The notes under the pieces were generated by a model, which was not told the origin of the DNA, ran no database searches, and worked only from the letters and a program-made list of their open reading frames with translations. The translations under genes and the position numbers were made by a program. Positions 11,744 to 23,897 of a DNA stretch of 64,000 bases are shown one piece after another (the stretch's first letter is position 1; every line of letters begins with the position of its first letter). Source of the stretch: Podospora pseudoanserina (lineage: Eukaryota; Ascomycota; Sordariomycetes; Sordariales; Podosporaceae); contig NC_085921.1 of NCBI RefSeq assembly GCF_035222485.1, forward strand, positions 2,232,001-2,296,000, written 5' to 3'.

Positions 11744-12022
11744 CACGATCCCAATTAACCTCATCCGTCTGATACAAGGGCCCCTCGCTTTCCCTCTCCT
11801 CCTCCTCGGAAGCACCTTACATTTCAAGGGTGATTCCCGGCATATCCTACCTGCAAAATACTTTTGCTCAGGGTGGAGTTCACCTTATCTCCGCACACCT
11901 GTTTACTATCGAACTCTACTCAACTTACTTTCCCGTTCTCATAATCCCTTATTGTAGACATACGCTTTTTTTCCCTCTAAACATCACATCTACCTCCCAT
12001 ATACCTCAATCCCACACACTCA
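10474..12022. other. Divergent promoter region with CA/GA microsatellite
   Basis: Separates the Wapl-like gene (-) from the uracil phosphoribosyltransferase gene (+). It holds a compound microsatellite at about 11660-11746: (CA)n interrupted by single GACA units, followed by (GA)n. The last 150 bases before 12023 are C/T-rich like a fungal leader. No gene seen. Confidence 0.6.
11660..11746. repeat. (CA)n-(GA)n compound microsatellite
   Basis: About 63 bases of CA repeats broken by single AG dinucleotides at regular points, running into about 20 bases of GA repeat. It lies roughly 280 bp upstream of the UPRT start codon. Confidence 0.95.
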
Positions 12023-12936
<914 letters not shown>

Positions 12937-13277
12937 ATAACTCAATGTAGCAGAAAGTCACCAACAAATAAAACACGCTCACACCAAAAAAAAGCCGATA
13001 TATACGAGGCCAAAGCAAATCATTATCTTTTTGCTTGTCTTGAAAAGGAAAAGCATCGTAGATATTAATATTTTCCACACCCGCCGACTGATTTTATGCC
13101 TCCTCTGCCTCAAATACTTGTCGCCATGATATGATTGATTGATCGATTGATTGCCACCCCAACCATACATTTATTTCCCTGTTTCCCAATTCCCATTCCA
13201 CCCCCAAAAATAAAAATAAAAAAATAGACCACCAAATCTTGTCGTACCAAAACAAACAAAACCCAGGAAGAGAGATT
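12937..13277. other. Short convergent 3' region
   Basis: 341 bases between the UPRT stop (+) and the Elf1 stop (-). A/T-rich, with a GATTGATTGATCGATTGATTG tract at about 13134-13153; nothing else seen. Confidence 0.6.
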
Positions 13278-13732
13278 TCACTCGTAGTCATCATCATCCG
13301 GTATCACATCCCCATAACCATCCTCGTCATCATCGGCCTCGACTCGTCGGGCTGCCCGCCCCCCGCTATTACTTGATCGCCCGCCGGCGGCGGCGGCCTT
13401 TGCCTTCTCGCTGTTTTCTTGGGCGACGGCGTCGGCTGCGTCGACCCATTCGGCGTAGACGTCGACGGGGGCGGAGAGGTAGTTGATGCCGCACTGGAAG
13501 TGCTGGCCGCAGATCTTGCAGTCGAGGGAGCCGACGCCGGCTTTCTTGTCGACCTTGACGGAGACGGCCTTTTCGTGGTTGCAGAAGAGGCAGGTGAAGA
13601 CTGAGGGGAGGGGTTCGTTCTATAAAGGGGGGGGGTTGTTAGGTACCATGCGCAAGGTTGGCTTAGAGAGAGATGGATGCGTACCCTGCGAGGGCCGGTT
13701 GGCTTTCTGGTGGCCTTTTTGCGCTTGCCCAT
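13278..13732 (-). CDS. ELF1: Transcription elongation factor Elf1 (ELOF1)
   Basis: Small zinc-binding protein that travels with RNA polymerase II and helps transcription through chromatin; it acts in the nucleus. Exon 1 is 13685-13732 ([16 protein letters not shown]) and exon 2 is 13278-13619; the intron has a GTACGC donor and a TTTATAG acceptor. The 129-aa product has a basic N-terminus, then a zinc ribbon with two Cys pairs (TCLFCNHE and CKICGQHF), the conserved [17 protein letters not shown], and an acidic tail ([18 protein letters not shown]). The longer tail compared with the animal protein (about 83 aa) is usual in fungi. Confidence 0.96.
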
Positions 13733-15073
13733 TGTTTCTGGTGGTTATCCGGGGGGTTGAAGAGGGAGGTAGGTTGCGCGATTGAGTTGATGGTTTCGCT
13801 GGGTTTGTGCGAGGATGCGCCGGGGGTTTGATGGGTGTGTTATTTGGAGAGAGTTTGATGCAGAAAAGGTGATGTGATAGAGGGATATATGGACTGATTT
13901 GGATTCTCAACAGGATTCGGTCATCGCCTAACAATCAAGCTCCATGTTCTCATGCGCTGGAGACGCGTCGGATTAAATTGCCCCGCTAATCTCAAAGTGG
14001 AGCGTGCTGCTACATGCGAGTTACGGTGTGCGGTGAAGTGAAGTAAGGTGTGGCAAGGTGAAAGAAGAAGGTTCAAGGTGAAGACTTCACTTTGACAAGG
14101 CTCCCCTGATCTCCACCGGGTTTGCCAAGCGGGGCCAAGAAGGGTCGGACTTCTAATATGTGGCCCGTGCCCTCGATAAACCTCCGCGGTTGTCGGGTCC
14201 ACACCACCCGTCTCGGCGAGAGGGGAGCTCTTGACCTTCCTCTTAACTTGGAGTGATCATCGACCTTGCAGTGTTCGTCCTAGGATGCTGTTGTGAAGCA
14301 TGTTGTGAGGTAATGCTTCTCTTATCTAATCCAACAGAAGCTGTCTGTCTCACCAACAGAAGCCAACAAGACACCGGTCTCCTTCCCCTCGCCGTCAGCT
14401 GACCTTCCTGTGGCTTTACGTCCCGTTCCCGTTATCGGTTCTCTATCATCTCCAGAGACGTGTCCGCCTTCCAAACCCAGTTCCGTGATATCCACAGCGG
14501 CAGACGATCCGATTGCGGTGCCCCGCCTCCGCCGGCCTCCCGGAGTGGAGCAAGACGTGGAAGCACAAGCACAACGACAGCGATTACAGGGGTCGACGCA
14601 AGCACTACCGGAACGCCAACACACGGCCAGCCAGCTTGCACTATTATCGATCACCTGCCATTCTCCCCGACCGCCCGGTGATACCAGCTTCTGGGGGTCG
14701 AAGCGGCCCAAGCCCCGTCCAATGACGCCGGTTTCTTATCACGGGGTATCACCCGAGCTCCGGAACCTGCCACATTCCGATGTGTTTGTCTCATTACCAA
14801 CCGTTTTATATACTAGAATACTAGTTGCCCGCACCGGGTTTCACTTGACTACTCAGTGTTCTCTGTCTCCTGTCTGTCTAGGGGCTTGTGTGTATCGTGA
14901 CCAAACCGCTACAGAACCCTACCTATCTTTTTTGATCCCGAAGATCTCGCTCCCTCCACCAGGGCTTTGTTGTTCTTTTGTGTCCCGTTCCATCCTCGGC
15001 TTCTAGATTGGTAGCACTTTACCTCAGCTGTAGCTCCATCTCCCTACCTACGTCCCGCAATACTACTTTCACG
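13733..15073. other. Divergent promoter region (Elf1 / Urc1)
   Basis: 1.3 kb between divergent starts. ORFs on both strands around 14300-15000 are Arg/Pro/Ser-rich without recognisable domains, and I take the stretch as promoter and long leader sequence. No RNA gene seen. Confidence 0.5.
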
Positions 15074-17626
15074 ATGGGCTCAACATCAACAAACATGGAC
15101 GACGTAAAGGAAGCCCTCCAGTCCATCTCCCAAACCCAAACCGCCCTCCTCACCGCCGTCCAATCCATCGCCGACCGAGTCAACACCCTCGAGAAGAAAG
15201 ACACTTCCTCTTCTTCCCCGCCCTCCGCCCAAGCCCTCGACCGGTCCGCAACCCCCTTAAAAACAGGCTTCACCCAAACCCCAACCAGCGAACTCCCCGC
15301 CGAAGCAGGCACCCAAACCCCCACCGCCACCGCCCCTGCCTCCCCGGTGGCCACCGCCTCGAAGCAATTCACCTCGCGTGTAATCCTCACAACCGTACGT
15401 TTCCCCCCCTTTCCCCCCTCTAACCACCCCCCTTAACTAACAAGAAACCAAAACAGTACCCCCACCAAATCGGCATCTCCCCCCTCCCCCTCAACTGGGG
15501 CGCTCCCGACCCCCTGTCTCGAGGCCCAGTAACAGTCTCCCGCTCCCCCTCCACCATCGGCCGCCGGAACGCAATCGGCGCCCACGGAGGCTCCTACTCC
15601 ATCTACTACGCCCTCGCCCTCGCCTCGGGCGAGCTCCCCCACAACCACAAGCCCGATTACACCAACACCGAACCCGCCGTGTCCATCGGACCGTTCCCCC
15701 AGTGGGGCGACAAGAAGAAGATTGTGGCTATGGATCCGTGGGGGCATTTAGTGCCCTGGACGCACAAGGAGTTGATGGAAAGGGAAGGTGTTGACCTGCG
15801 GCCTACGATTGCGGTTACAAAGGCGCATATGACGCTTCCGGAGCTGGAGGAGAGCGTAAGGAGTGGGAGGTTGAGGCCGGATGGCAAGGTTTGTTTGAAT
15901 GGACGGGGGGAGTTGGCTGTGACCAAGTTTGCGGTGGAGCCGGTTTGGTACTTGCCGGGGGTTGCGGAGAGGTTTGGGATTGAGGAGGGGGTGTTGAGGA
16001 GGAGTTTGTTTGAGGAGACGGGGGGGATGTATCCTGAGGTATGTGAAAAGAGGCGAGTAAAAAGGGGCGCGAAAGGCTGACGAAAGGGGGGGGTGGGGTT
16101 GGGAAGTTGATCACTAGGTCGGATATCAAGGTGTTTTTGCCGCCTATTGGTGAGTTTTGCTCCAACGGAGAGAGATGGTGGGACAAGTACTGACAGGTGA
16201 CGGTTGCTGGTTTACAGGTGGCTTGACGGTGTATGTCTTTGGCGACCCGGCGAATATGTCTGACCCGTCCAAGAGGTTGGCTTTGCGCATCCATGACGAG
16301 GTATGACAACCACAAAACAACCCAACCCAACCGGCTATCCACAGCCGATCATCAGTTGTTGTTGTTGTTGTTGTCATTATGATATTTGTTATTGCCGTGC
16401 TGACACCCTGTCCCCCTCATCTCACAGTGCAATGGCAGCGACGTCTTCGGCTCCGACATTTGCACCTGCAGGCCCTACCTGATCTTTGGCATCGAGGAAG
16501 CCGTCAAGGAGGCACAGAATGGTGGCAGTGGTGTGGTGATTTACTTTCGCAAGGAGGGCAGAGCGCTGGGTGAGGTTACAAAGGTATGTCATGTTGCAAA
16601 GAAAAAAAGAAAAAAAAAAGACTGCATTTTTTCTCTCCGATGTCGTTTTGTTTTGTTACCGTTCAACAAGAAAGGGGGGTTTTAAAGCTGACATGGAACG
16701 GAAATGTAGTACCGTAAGTTTTGCATCTTTCTCAGTGAAATCCTGCTTTGGTGGTGTACCGGTTGCCTCCTTTTCTCGGAGAGAAGATCCTCTTTGTGTC
16801 AGTGAGAGAGTGTATTGGTCTAACCTGATCTGCAAATGCCGGTAGTGGTGTACAACGCGCGCAAACGCGGGGAGGATCGGGCATCGGATTACTTCAAGAG
16901 GACGGAGAACATTGCTGGTGTGAAGGACATGCGGTTCCAGGCATTGATGCCGGATATTCTGCACTGGCTTGGGATCACCAAGATTGACAGGATGCTCAGC
17001 ATGAGCAAGTGAGTCTCCCCTTTCCCCCTTTTCCCTCACGTTTGCCGAGATTCTGGGGGAAGAATGGAAGGTTGATATGAATTCTTTTCGATTTGCAGCA
17101 TGAAACACGATGCGATTGTTGGTCAAGGGTGAGTTTTACAAAGTTCTTTTTCTTTTTCTCTCTCTTTCCATGGGATTCACTTGGACACAAAGAATGTTTG
17201 AGGTTATCGGAAAAAACGGACACTCCGGGAATCTGGTGACTGGTTGCTAATCGTGAGATCGTGATCTTGTGTATTTTAGCATACCTATTCATGAACGAGT
17301 TGAGCTTCCTGAAGAGTTGATCCCGGCCGATTCGAGGGTTGAGATTGATGCGAAGATTACTGCTGGTATGAGACATTCCCTATCATCATCTGGTGTTGCT
17401 GTGGGACAGTAACGTAGTGTTGTGTGTATGTGTGTGTGTGGCCCGGCAGAAAGCTAACTTGCTGGTTAGGATATTTCACGACAGGTCACCGAATGACTGA
17501 TGACGAGCTGAAGGCTGTTCAAGGCCGGATATGGGAAGAGTAAGTCGCGAATGATGGCATTCCCCGGGCCGTTTGTCGCTGTGAGAGGTGTGGCTGACAC
17601 AAAGATACAACAGTATTGACCACTAG
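15074..17626 (+). CDS. URC1: Urc1-type GTP cyclohydrolase II-like protein of uracil catabolism
   Basis: Urc1 proteins resemble GTP cyclohydrolase II and are needed for the non-reductive URC uracil breakdown route described in Saccharomyces kluyveri; the exact reaction is not settled to my knowledge. Eleven exons give 516 aa: 15074-15394, 15457-16038, 16107-16149, 16218-16300, 16428-16583, 16710-16713, 16846-17008, 17099-17128, 17280-17365, 17470-17539, 17614-17626. An N-terminal helix/Ser-Pro linker precedes YPHQIGISPLPLNWG. The cyclohydrolase-like core has RIHDECNGSDVFGSDICTC (Cys residues at the zinc-site positions), GVVIYFRKEGRALGEVTK, YLVYNARKRG and MRFQALMPDILHWLGI, and ends with AGYFTTGHR. 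Exon 6 is only four bases, TACC. UPRT lies upstream on the same strand. Confidence 0.92.
16710..16713 (+). other. 4-nt microexon of urc1
   Basis: TACC sits between an acceptor (GAAATGTAG, preceded by branch-like GCTGAC) and a perfect GTAAGT donor. The previous exon ends in phase 0 after ...GEVTK and the next begins TGGTGTACAAC. Only inclusion of TAC-C gives K-Y-L-V-Y-N-A-R-K, the sequence expected for the family; direct joining of the flanking exons shifts the frame. Confidence 0.85.
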
Positions 17627-20600
17627 AAGAAGAAGAGCAATGCGGTGCGCCCGCCTCTTCTTGGTTTTGGGAAGGAAGCTTTGGGGAGAGGTGATTGTCA
17701 GACAGAAAAGAGCCTTTTGGGAAAAGATCACGCTAGACCATGTACCTCGATTTTTACTTTAGGTTGCCGGGGGGGGGGGATGGAATATGAGTAATGTGAT
17801 TTGTTGAACCAATACCGTTTGAGTCTTGAGGCACGAGGACTTGGGTTTTAGTGTTTTTGTCCAAAAGAGAGAGCCGTTTGTGCTCAAGTTAGGCTGCTTC
17901 TGGGTCTGATGTTTGTTTATTAGTAGTGCGTAAGATATCGCAACATTATCCTCCAACCAGAAAAATCACGCTGTTTTTTTAGATAACGCCCCCAAGAGGA
18001 GGAAATTAGGAAGAGCAAATAGGAAGATGGGGTGAAGAAAAGAAAAGATGTCAAAATTTTTGGACTGTCACGCGGACGGTGGTGAGGTCTGTACGACGAA
18101 TGAGTTTGGTGATCCACATGCCTACACCCATAGGAGAGGGAAAAGGGCGCGACAATGGGATGTCACGTCACCGAGCATAAACAAGCATCCGATTTCTCAG
18201 CTTGTTGTTGTTGTTGTTGTAAGCTGTTGGTGTCTGGAATCTTGATGATTTGCGAGGAACACAGATTCGGATCTTGCTCTTGTGTGTGTGTGTGTGTGTG
18301 CGTGTGTGTGCGTGTGTGTGCGTGTGTACACAGTATGTACACAAGGTATTACTGCTACTACTACAACAGAATAGACATGGGTATTCTTCCAAGACTTTTA
18401 GTCTATGCGTTGCTCATCCGCAATTCCCGTTTGGTACCTGGACTAGAGTTTTCCGTTCCGGCAGCGGGGAGAGGCACGTAACCGTGCCGAAGTGCGGTCA
18501 GGGGGGATGGGAAGGAACCGGATTCTTGGTTCACCTTATTTTCCTTGCTTTGGACCATGTTCGTTTTCTGTCATCCGGCTCGGTTACAGGATGTGTTGCG
18601 TGTTGGTTTCTGTATCACCCCTGTCTAGTTATACATCATCATGATTGCCATGATACAATTTTTCCCCCGGGAGTTTTTGTAGGCTGATGGTGACACGATG
18701 ACTGCACACCGGTCCGGGGTTTGGAGTTAATGGGGATAAGCCAAGGACAGCTGGCTGGCAGGATGAGGAAGCAGAGCCCGTGAAATGTTGTTTGTCTGGT
18801 GACTCTCTTGCGGCGCAGCAAGGGATTCTTTTCCTTCTTCCCCGGGGATCCAATTGCCAATGACGAAAGATGAGAGGCGTAGAATTGGGCTTGGTTATTG
18901 GACTGATTATGGGCTGTTCGGCTGTTGGAGGTCATCTTGGATTGGACCATGTCATCGGCCCTCGACCCCTTGTCCGACATTATTGGCTTATGGCAAAGAC
19001 ATAAACCCCCAAGAAGGGGAAAATCGCGCAGTTGTCCTTGTTGGGGGGTTTTGCTGCTGAATGTCTTGCTCTTTTCTCATCCCATGGGGGACGGAGTAGG
19101 GGGTGCAGATATGGTCTTCTTCTAGTGTTGGTGTTTGATGCGGGAAAGACAGGGCTTCCCCACGTCTTTGCTGCACCGCACCGCCGTCGGGTCGCCGGTC
19201 CCCTGTGCAAAGTCAACGTGGGAGAGGCCAGAAATGCCGTGCGGTGCGGGCGGGTAACGTACCTTGGAAGAATCAATTCGCAAATCAATGATATCAAATC
19301 CGGACTTGTTGTCCGAGATGCCCGCGGTGCTGTGTGCTGTGTGTTGTGTGCTGCAGGAGGCTGTCCAGATGACCATCAGCACAAAGAGCGAGATTCCAGG
19401 TTGCCCGTTTGCAATTCCCTATCTCTCTCGCCAGTTGCGGTCGATTGTGTGGCACTCTACAGCCAAAAGGTGCGGTTGCGTTGCAGCACCGGTAAGGGCG
19501 ATTGGAGGGGCAACTACTATACGAACAGGAAGGCGATTGTAACGATTGAGAGAGATCTCGACTGTCACGAGAGCACCAGTGAGAAGGACAGACTGCTAGC
19601 TGCCTACCGGTCTGGTTTGGGCTTGCAGATGGTGGTAGTGTGGTGTGGGGTCATGGTGATGGTGGACTGACTACTGGATGACTGACTCCTTGGTGTTGTT
19701 GCTCAAATGTGTGTATCAAAGTTTGATGCTGACAGGTGTAGCTCCAACTCGGCGCCTTTCACTGAAGCATCAACGGAACGGCGTCCGGCCATCTTAAGAC
19801 ACTGGCTGTACTACTGTGACTATGTCTCTGTAGCTCTTTTGCTCTGTTGCCATGTTGCTCTGTGTGCCGAGTAAATCTCCTTCCATCTCGATGATCGCTC
19901 TGAAGGTGTGTTCGTATACCCTTGAGTGCCTTGTGCTCGTCGTGCCTGGGCGTCCGGTGTCTAGGCTGGAATCGGCTCCAACAAAAAGTCTCTGATGGCT
20001 CGGCTTTGTTATTCTGGGTCGCTGGAGCTGGCATCACCAATGGCCGTCAAACACCATGCAGCACCTGCAGAGTGCAGCTTCAGCGTTGTTGAAGTGTCAC
20101 GACTTGAGTGGCTATCGGTGCTTTCCGCACCCCACCTTGGTCTTGTTCTGGGAGCCTGACGGGGGTCGACGGGGGTGCCATGGGGTGCCATTCGACAGGC
20201 TTGGCATCTTGGAGCACTCTATCCAGACGCACCGGTCTGCAGGCTATAACCGCACTTGGTTCGTGATGTTGAGTCGGAGGATGGTAGGATGCCCAATTGT
20301 GCGTGCTTGATATCTGTCCAATGTCTGTCTGGCAACGGCCCGCGCCCGTCAGATATTGACTCTCTCTCTCTAGGTAGAGTGTGGGTTGTGTCGGGGGGTG
20401 AGCTGTCCACAGTTGCGGGTTGCAGTCTGGCAGTTCTGCAGTTATTGCACACACGCCGAAGGCCGGGAGTCCGAACGGGTAGTGAGTGTGAGTGAATCTG
20501 ATCAATGTTGACTGGTGGGACGGATGGGTAATGGGTGGGTGGTCAACCCATCGATGGCCTGGGCCAGCCATCCGAGAAACCAAGCCCAGCCAGGCACCGT

Positions 20601-21046
20601 CACACTCCGCGCTTCGCCTTGGTGCCTTGGTCGAACTCGACTAAGCCAACCCGTAACCCGCCCCTCCTTGCCATGCCAACCTGTCCCAAGTCACCCATGG
20701 ACTGACAAGTGGCAATGTAGCCCGAAAGTGCCGTCATTGAAACCTGGAGACATTTTGCGGCATTGAGCGGATCGCATTTCAGCCCAAGTGGGCGGCTCCC
20801 ATAAACTCTTCTGGAGCACTGGAGCACCTCCACTCCCGCGATAATAATAGGCCCCCGTTCCCAACCTTTTCCTCCACTTTCCAACTTTTGTTTCTCAGCC
20901 TCAGCTAAATATCAATGTGAACCTCCACCCTCGACTCGACCTTTAACAACTCCAAAGTCAAGTCAAGCCAAGCCAAAGGATCAACAACCAACGCCGAAGA
21001 TCAAGCATCAAGATCAACATTGACATCAACATCCACCTTAGTCATC
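17627..21046. other. 3.4-kb intergenic region, GT-rich repeats
   Basis: No gene recognised. (TTG)n at about 18198-18220 and an interrupted (TG)n tract at about 18281-18330 are the clear repeats. ORFs of up to 212 codons (for example 19032-19670) have Cys/Arg/Val-rich, unstructured translations and no supporting splice or family signal. The last 150 bases before 21047 are AACAACC/TCAA-rich, like a fungal leader. Confidence 0.5.
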
Positions 21047-21517
21047 ATGATGGCCTCACTCACACTCACACCCGACTCTCGCATGCAGCGAAGAGATTCA
21101 TCAGACCGAAGCGCCAGCAAGAGAAGACCAAGACTGCTCCGCGCCACTGCTACCGAACCCTCCATCACCACATCCAACGCCAGCCGAAATGCCCTCTGCA
21201 GCCAGTCAAACCGAGCGACCGACCTCCTGACCCGTGCCTTCGTTTCTGGCTCTCCTCCGGGATCTTCTTCACCAATCTCTGTCCGGCCATCCATGTTCGA
21301 CAGTGTCGACCGTCAGCAAGAGCTATCCGTCTCGCCTGTCAGTCAGCCCAACTCGTATGATGAGCGTCCTTGTATGTCTTGCCATCTTTCACTTGTGTCC
21401 CGGACTATGTGCTGACTTTGAAACCCAGTCTCGGGACGGTACTTCAGCTTCCCCAGCTTCGATGACTATGAGGGTAGCCAGCAAGACGACAAGGAGTCCG
21501 AGATCAAGTCCCCTTGA
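21047..21517 (+). CDS. Small unknown protein, two exons
   Basis: Exon 1 (21047-21371) and exon 2 (21429-21517) join across a 57-nt intron with GTATGT donor, CTGAC branch site and CCCAG acceptor; the joined frame encodes 137 aa. The start could be either of two tandem ATGs (21047 or 21050). The N-terminus MASLTLTPDSRMQRRDSSD is polar. The middle is Ser-rich, with LCSQSNRATDLLTRAFVSG. The end is FSGRYFSFPSFDDYEGSQ followed by an acidic/Lys tail. No domain or signal peptide is recognised. Good splice signals and the sudden aromatic/acidic end argue for a real gene. A Ser-rich soluble, possibly regulatory protein is only a guess. Confidence 0.6.
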
Positions 21518-22790
21518 GAGGTCGCCCTGATCTCTTTTGGAGGGCAGTTCCGCTGAATGCTGCCACGCATCTGGCTACTATGCCTTTGGAGCGGAACTTC
21601 GCCAGGAGAAACCGGAACCCCCAAACCAACCCATCATCGAAACGCCCACGCCCTACTTCCCCTCGGATTGAGAAGCACTTGCAGCCATGACTGTTTATTT
21701 TGTGTATTCCCCGAGCCAACTCACCCCTCTTCACGCCTCAGATTGAGGCACTCCTGACGACGGGATGGAGAGGGAGTTTCCACTGGAGGATCGACGGCGC
21801 AGAGAGCATTTTGTACGATACAACACTCATTTTGGTGACGTGGATCACGATATGATCCCCAAACGAAAGGTCGACAGCGTCCCACAAATGGGATGCACGT
21901 CTCAAACGGTCGGAGTCATTCACCCCGCCAGCAAAGACGTTGAAAAAGGAGGAAATAGGGTAACACACCCACCTACCTATGCGCACTCACCGCCCTTGTA
22001 CCAAAACATTTTGTGTAGCTTTATGTCGTCATGACACGTCGGGGTGACCCTGAGCCTATATGCTGCCAGGGTAAACGCACCCCGAGGAGGATGAATGGAT
22101 GGATGGATGGATGGGGACTAATTGGAAGCGAAGGTGATCATTGGCCGGAAAAAAGGTCGATGGAATGAATTTACGTCGCTCTCTTCAAGACTTTTCGTTT
22201 TGCTGAATCTTTGGGGGGCTGTCACTGAGATCTTGATTTCGAGGGGGACAAGCGGGAGAATGATCAAAAATAATCTAGTCATAAGACACCAAAAAAAATC
22301 AAGAAACTATTACAATAGCCAGTGCTCCCCTTTGACTAGTGTGATGTGAGACCGAAAAGTGTGGTGTTATGGGCATAGTGCAACACCGATAGTTGTGACT
22401 TCAAGGGAAATAGTACGCGAGAGCATGTATGAGGCTGTGGTAACCAAAGGCAAAGGTGATGGGGAGGGGTTGGAGCTGGGAGTCAGTGGTGCTTATCTTA
22501 TCGCCCCACACTCACCTTATCGATAGCAGAGCAGCAAGCCAAAAGTGAATGGCAGGAGCAGGCCAAAACGCACGGCCCTCCGAGCCCTAAGGTCCGTGCA
22601 GCCAATCATGCCCCGCAATGAGTGCCCCACAGGTCTAGTTTTTCCGCTGATGGGAGGTGCGCTGCAGCCCACACAACGAATTTCAATTTTGATTCCGAAG
22701 CAGAGAAACCCAAACTCGTGTCCTCGATTGCACGGTCTCCATCACTAACCAAGCAGCACTTCCCGTCACCGAAGACATTGCTGCGTCAAG
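21518..22790. other. Intergenic, promoter side of the eS1 gene
   Basis: No gene seen. A GGAT tetranucleotide repeat lies at about 22091-22114. The last 250 bases, before the ribosomal protein start, contain CTTATCGATAG, an AGCCCTAA element and a CCAAT box. Confidence 0.5.
22583..22606 (+). promoter_or_regulatory. Candidate ribosomal-protein promoter elements (AGCCCTAA and CCAAT)
   Basis: AGCCCTAA at 22583-22590 matches the Tbf1/TTAGGG-repeat-factor type site known from many fungal ribosomal protein promoters; CCAAT follows about a dozen bases later. They lie about 200 bp before the eS1 start codon. Assignment is by motif match only. Confidence 0.35.
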
Positions 22791-23897
22791 ATGGCTGTTG
22801 GCAAGTACGTTGAACCCCTCGAAAACCGATTTTCTCTGCGATACCCACGATTTTCCTCGACTTCGCGATACAATTCGGCCGCCTGGTGGTGGATTCTGGA
22901 CTTGATGATGGCTGACCATCGTCCACAGGAACAAGAGACTGTCCAAGGGCAAGAAGGGCCTTAAGAAGAAGGCCCAGGACCCCTTCGCCCGCAAGGACTG
23001 GTACGGCATCAAGGTACGTCGCGACATAATCGAGTTTCAGTCGAGGCAGCGTGGCTAACAAATAATCAAATCACAGGCCCCCGCGCCTTTCGCCATCAGA
23101 GAGTAAGCTTTGAAATCCCGAACACCACAGATCGCCGCGAGACGAGCAGGCAGGAACCCGAGCAGCGATTCTAACAAGCGATTTCAGCGTCGGCAAGACC
23201 CTCGTCAACAGAACCACTGGTCTCAAGAATGCCAACGATGCTCTGAAGGGCCGCATCGTCGAGGTTTCTCTGGCCGATCTCCAGAAGGATGAGGACCACG
23301 CTTTCCGCAAGGTCAAGCTCCGCGTCGATGAGGTCCAGGGCAAGAACTGCCTCACCAACTTCCACGGCCTTGACTTCACCTCCGACAAGCTCCGCTCGCT
23401 CGTCCGCAAGTGGCAGACTCTGATCGAGGCCAACGTCACCGTCCAGACCACCGACCACTACCTTCTCCGCCTCTTCGCCATCGCTTTCACCAAGCGCCGC
23501 CCCAACCAGATCAAGAAGACCACCTATGCCGCTTCTTCCCAAATCCGTGCCATCCGCAAGAAGATGACCGAGATCATCCAGCGCGAGGCTTCCAGCTGCA
23601 CCCTCCAGCAGCTCACCTCGAAGCTTATCCCCGAGGTTATCGGCCGCGAGATCGAGAAGGCCACCCAGGGCATCTACCCTCTCCAGAACGTATGTGGAAT
23701 TTTGAGCGACGGGGAACAGAAGCACGGCGGGGTAGCTAACATGTCACTTTCAGGTCCACATCCGCAAGGTCAAGCTCCTCAAGGCTCCCAAGTTCGACCT
23801 CGGTGCCCTCATGGCTCTCCACGGCGAGTCCAGCACCGATGATGCTGGCCAGAAGGTTGAGCGCGAGTTCAAGGAGACGGTCCTCGAGTCCGTATAA
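22791..23897 (+). CDS. 40S ribosomal protein eS1 (S3a family)
   Basis: Component of the small ribosomal subunit near the mRNA exit. Exons 22791-22804, 22929-23013, 23077-23102, 23188-23689 and 23754-23897 give 256 aa, the normal length for fungal S1. The first exon is only 14 nt (MAVGK), a common layout for ribosomal protein genes with a 5'-proximal intron. Recognisable segments are [69 protein letters not shown] and the C-terminal [19 protein letters not shown]. All introns carry GTACGT/GTAAGC/GTATGT donors. Codon choice is strongly biased to C-ending codons, as expected for high expression. Confidence 0.97.

Noticed and set aside
19032-19670. 212-codon plus-strand ORF in the 17.6-21 kb gap
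   Set aside because: Cys/Arg/Val-rich translation without family features, no splice-supported neighbours, and GTG/TTG-type repeats inside.
22805-22928. C/D-like boxes in eS1 intron 1 (TGATGATGGCTGA) as a possible snoRNA
   Set aside because: The C-like and D-like boxes are adjacent rather than at opposite ends, so no snoRNA fold is possible.
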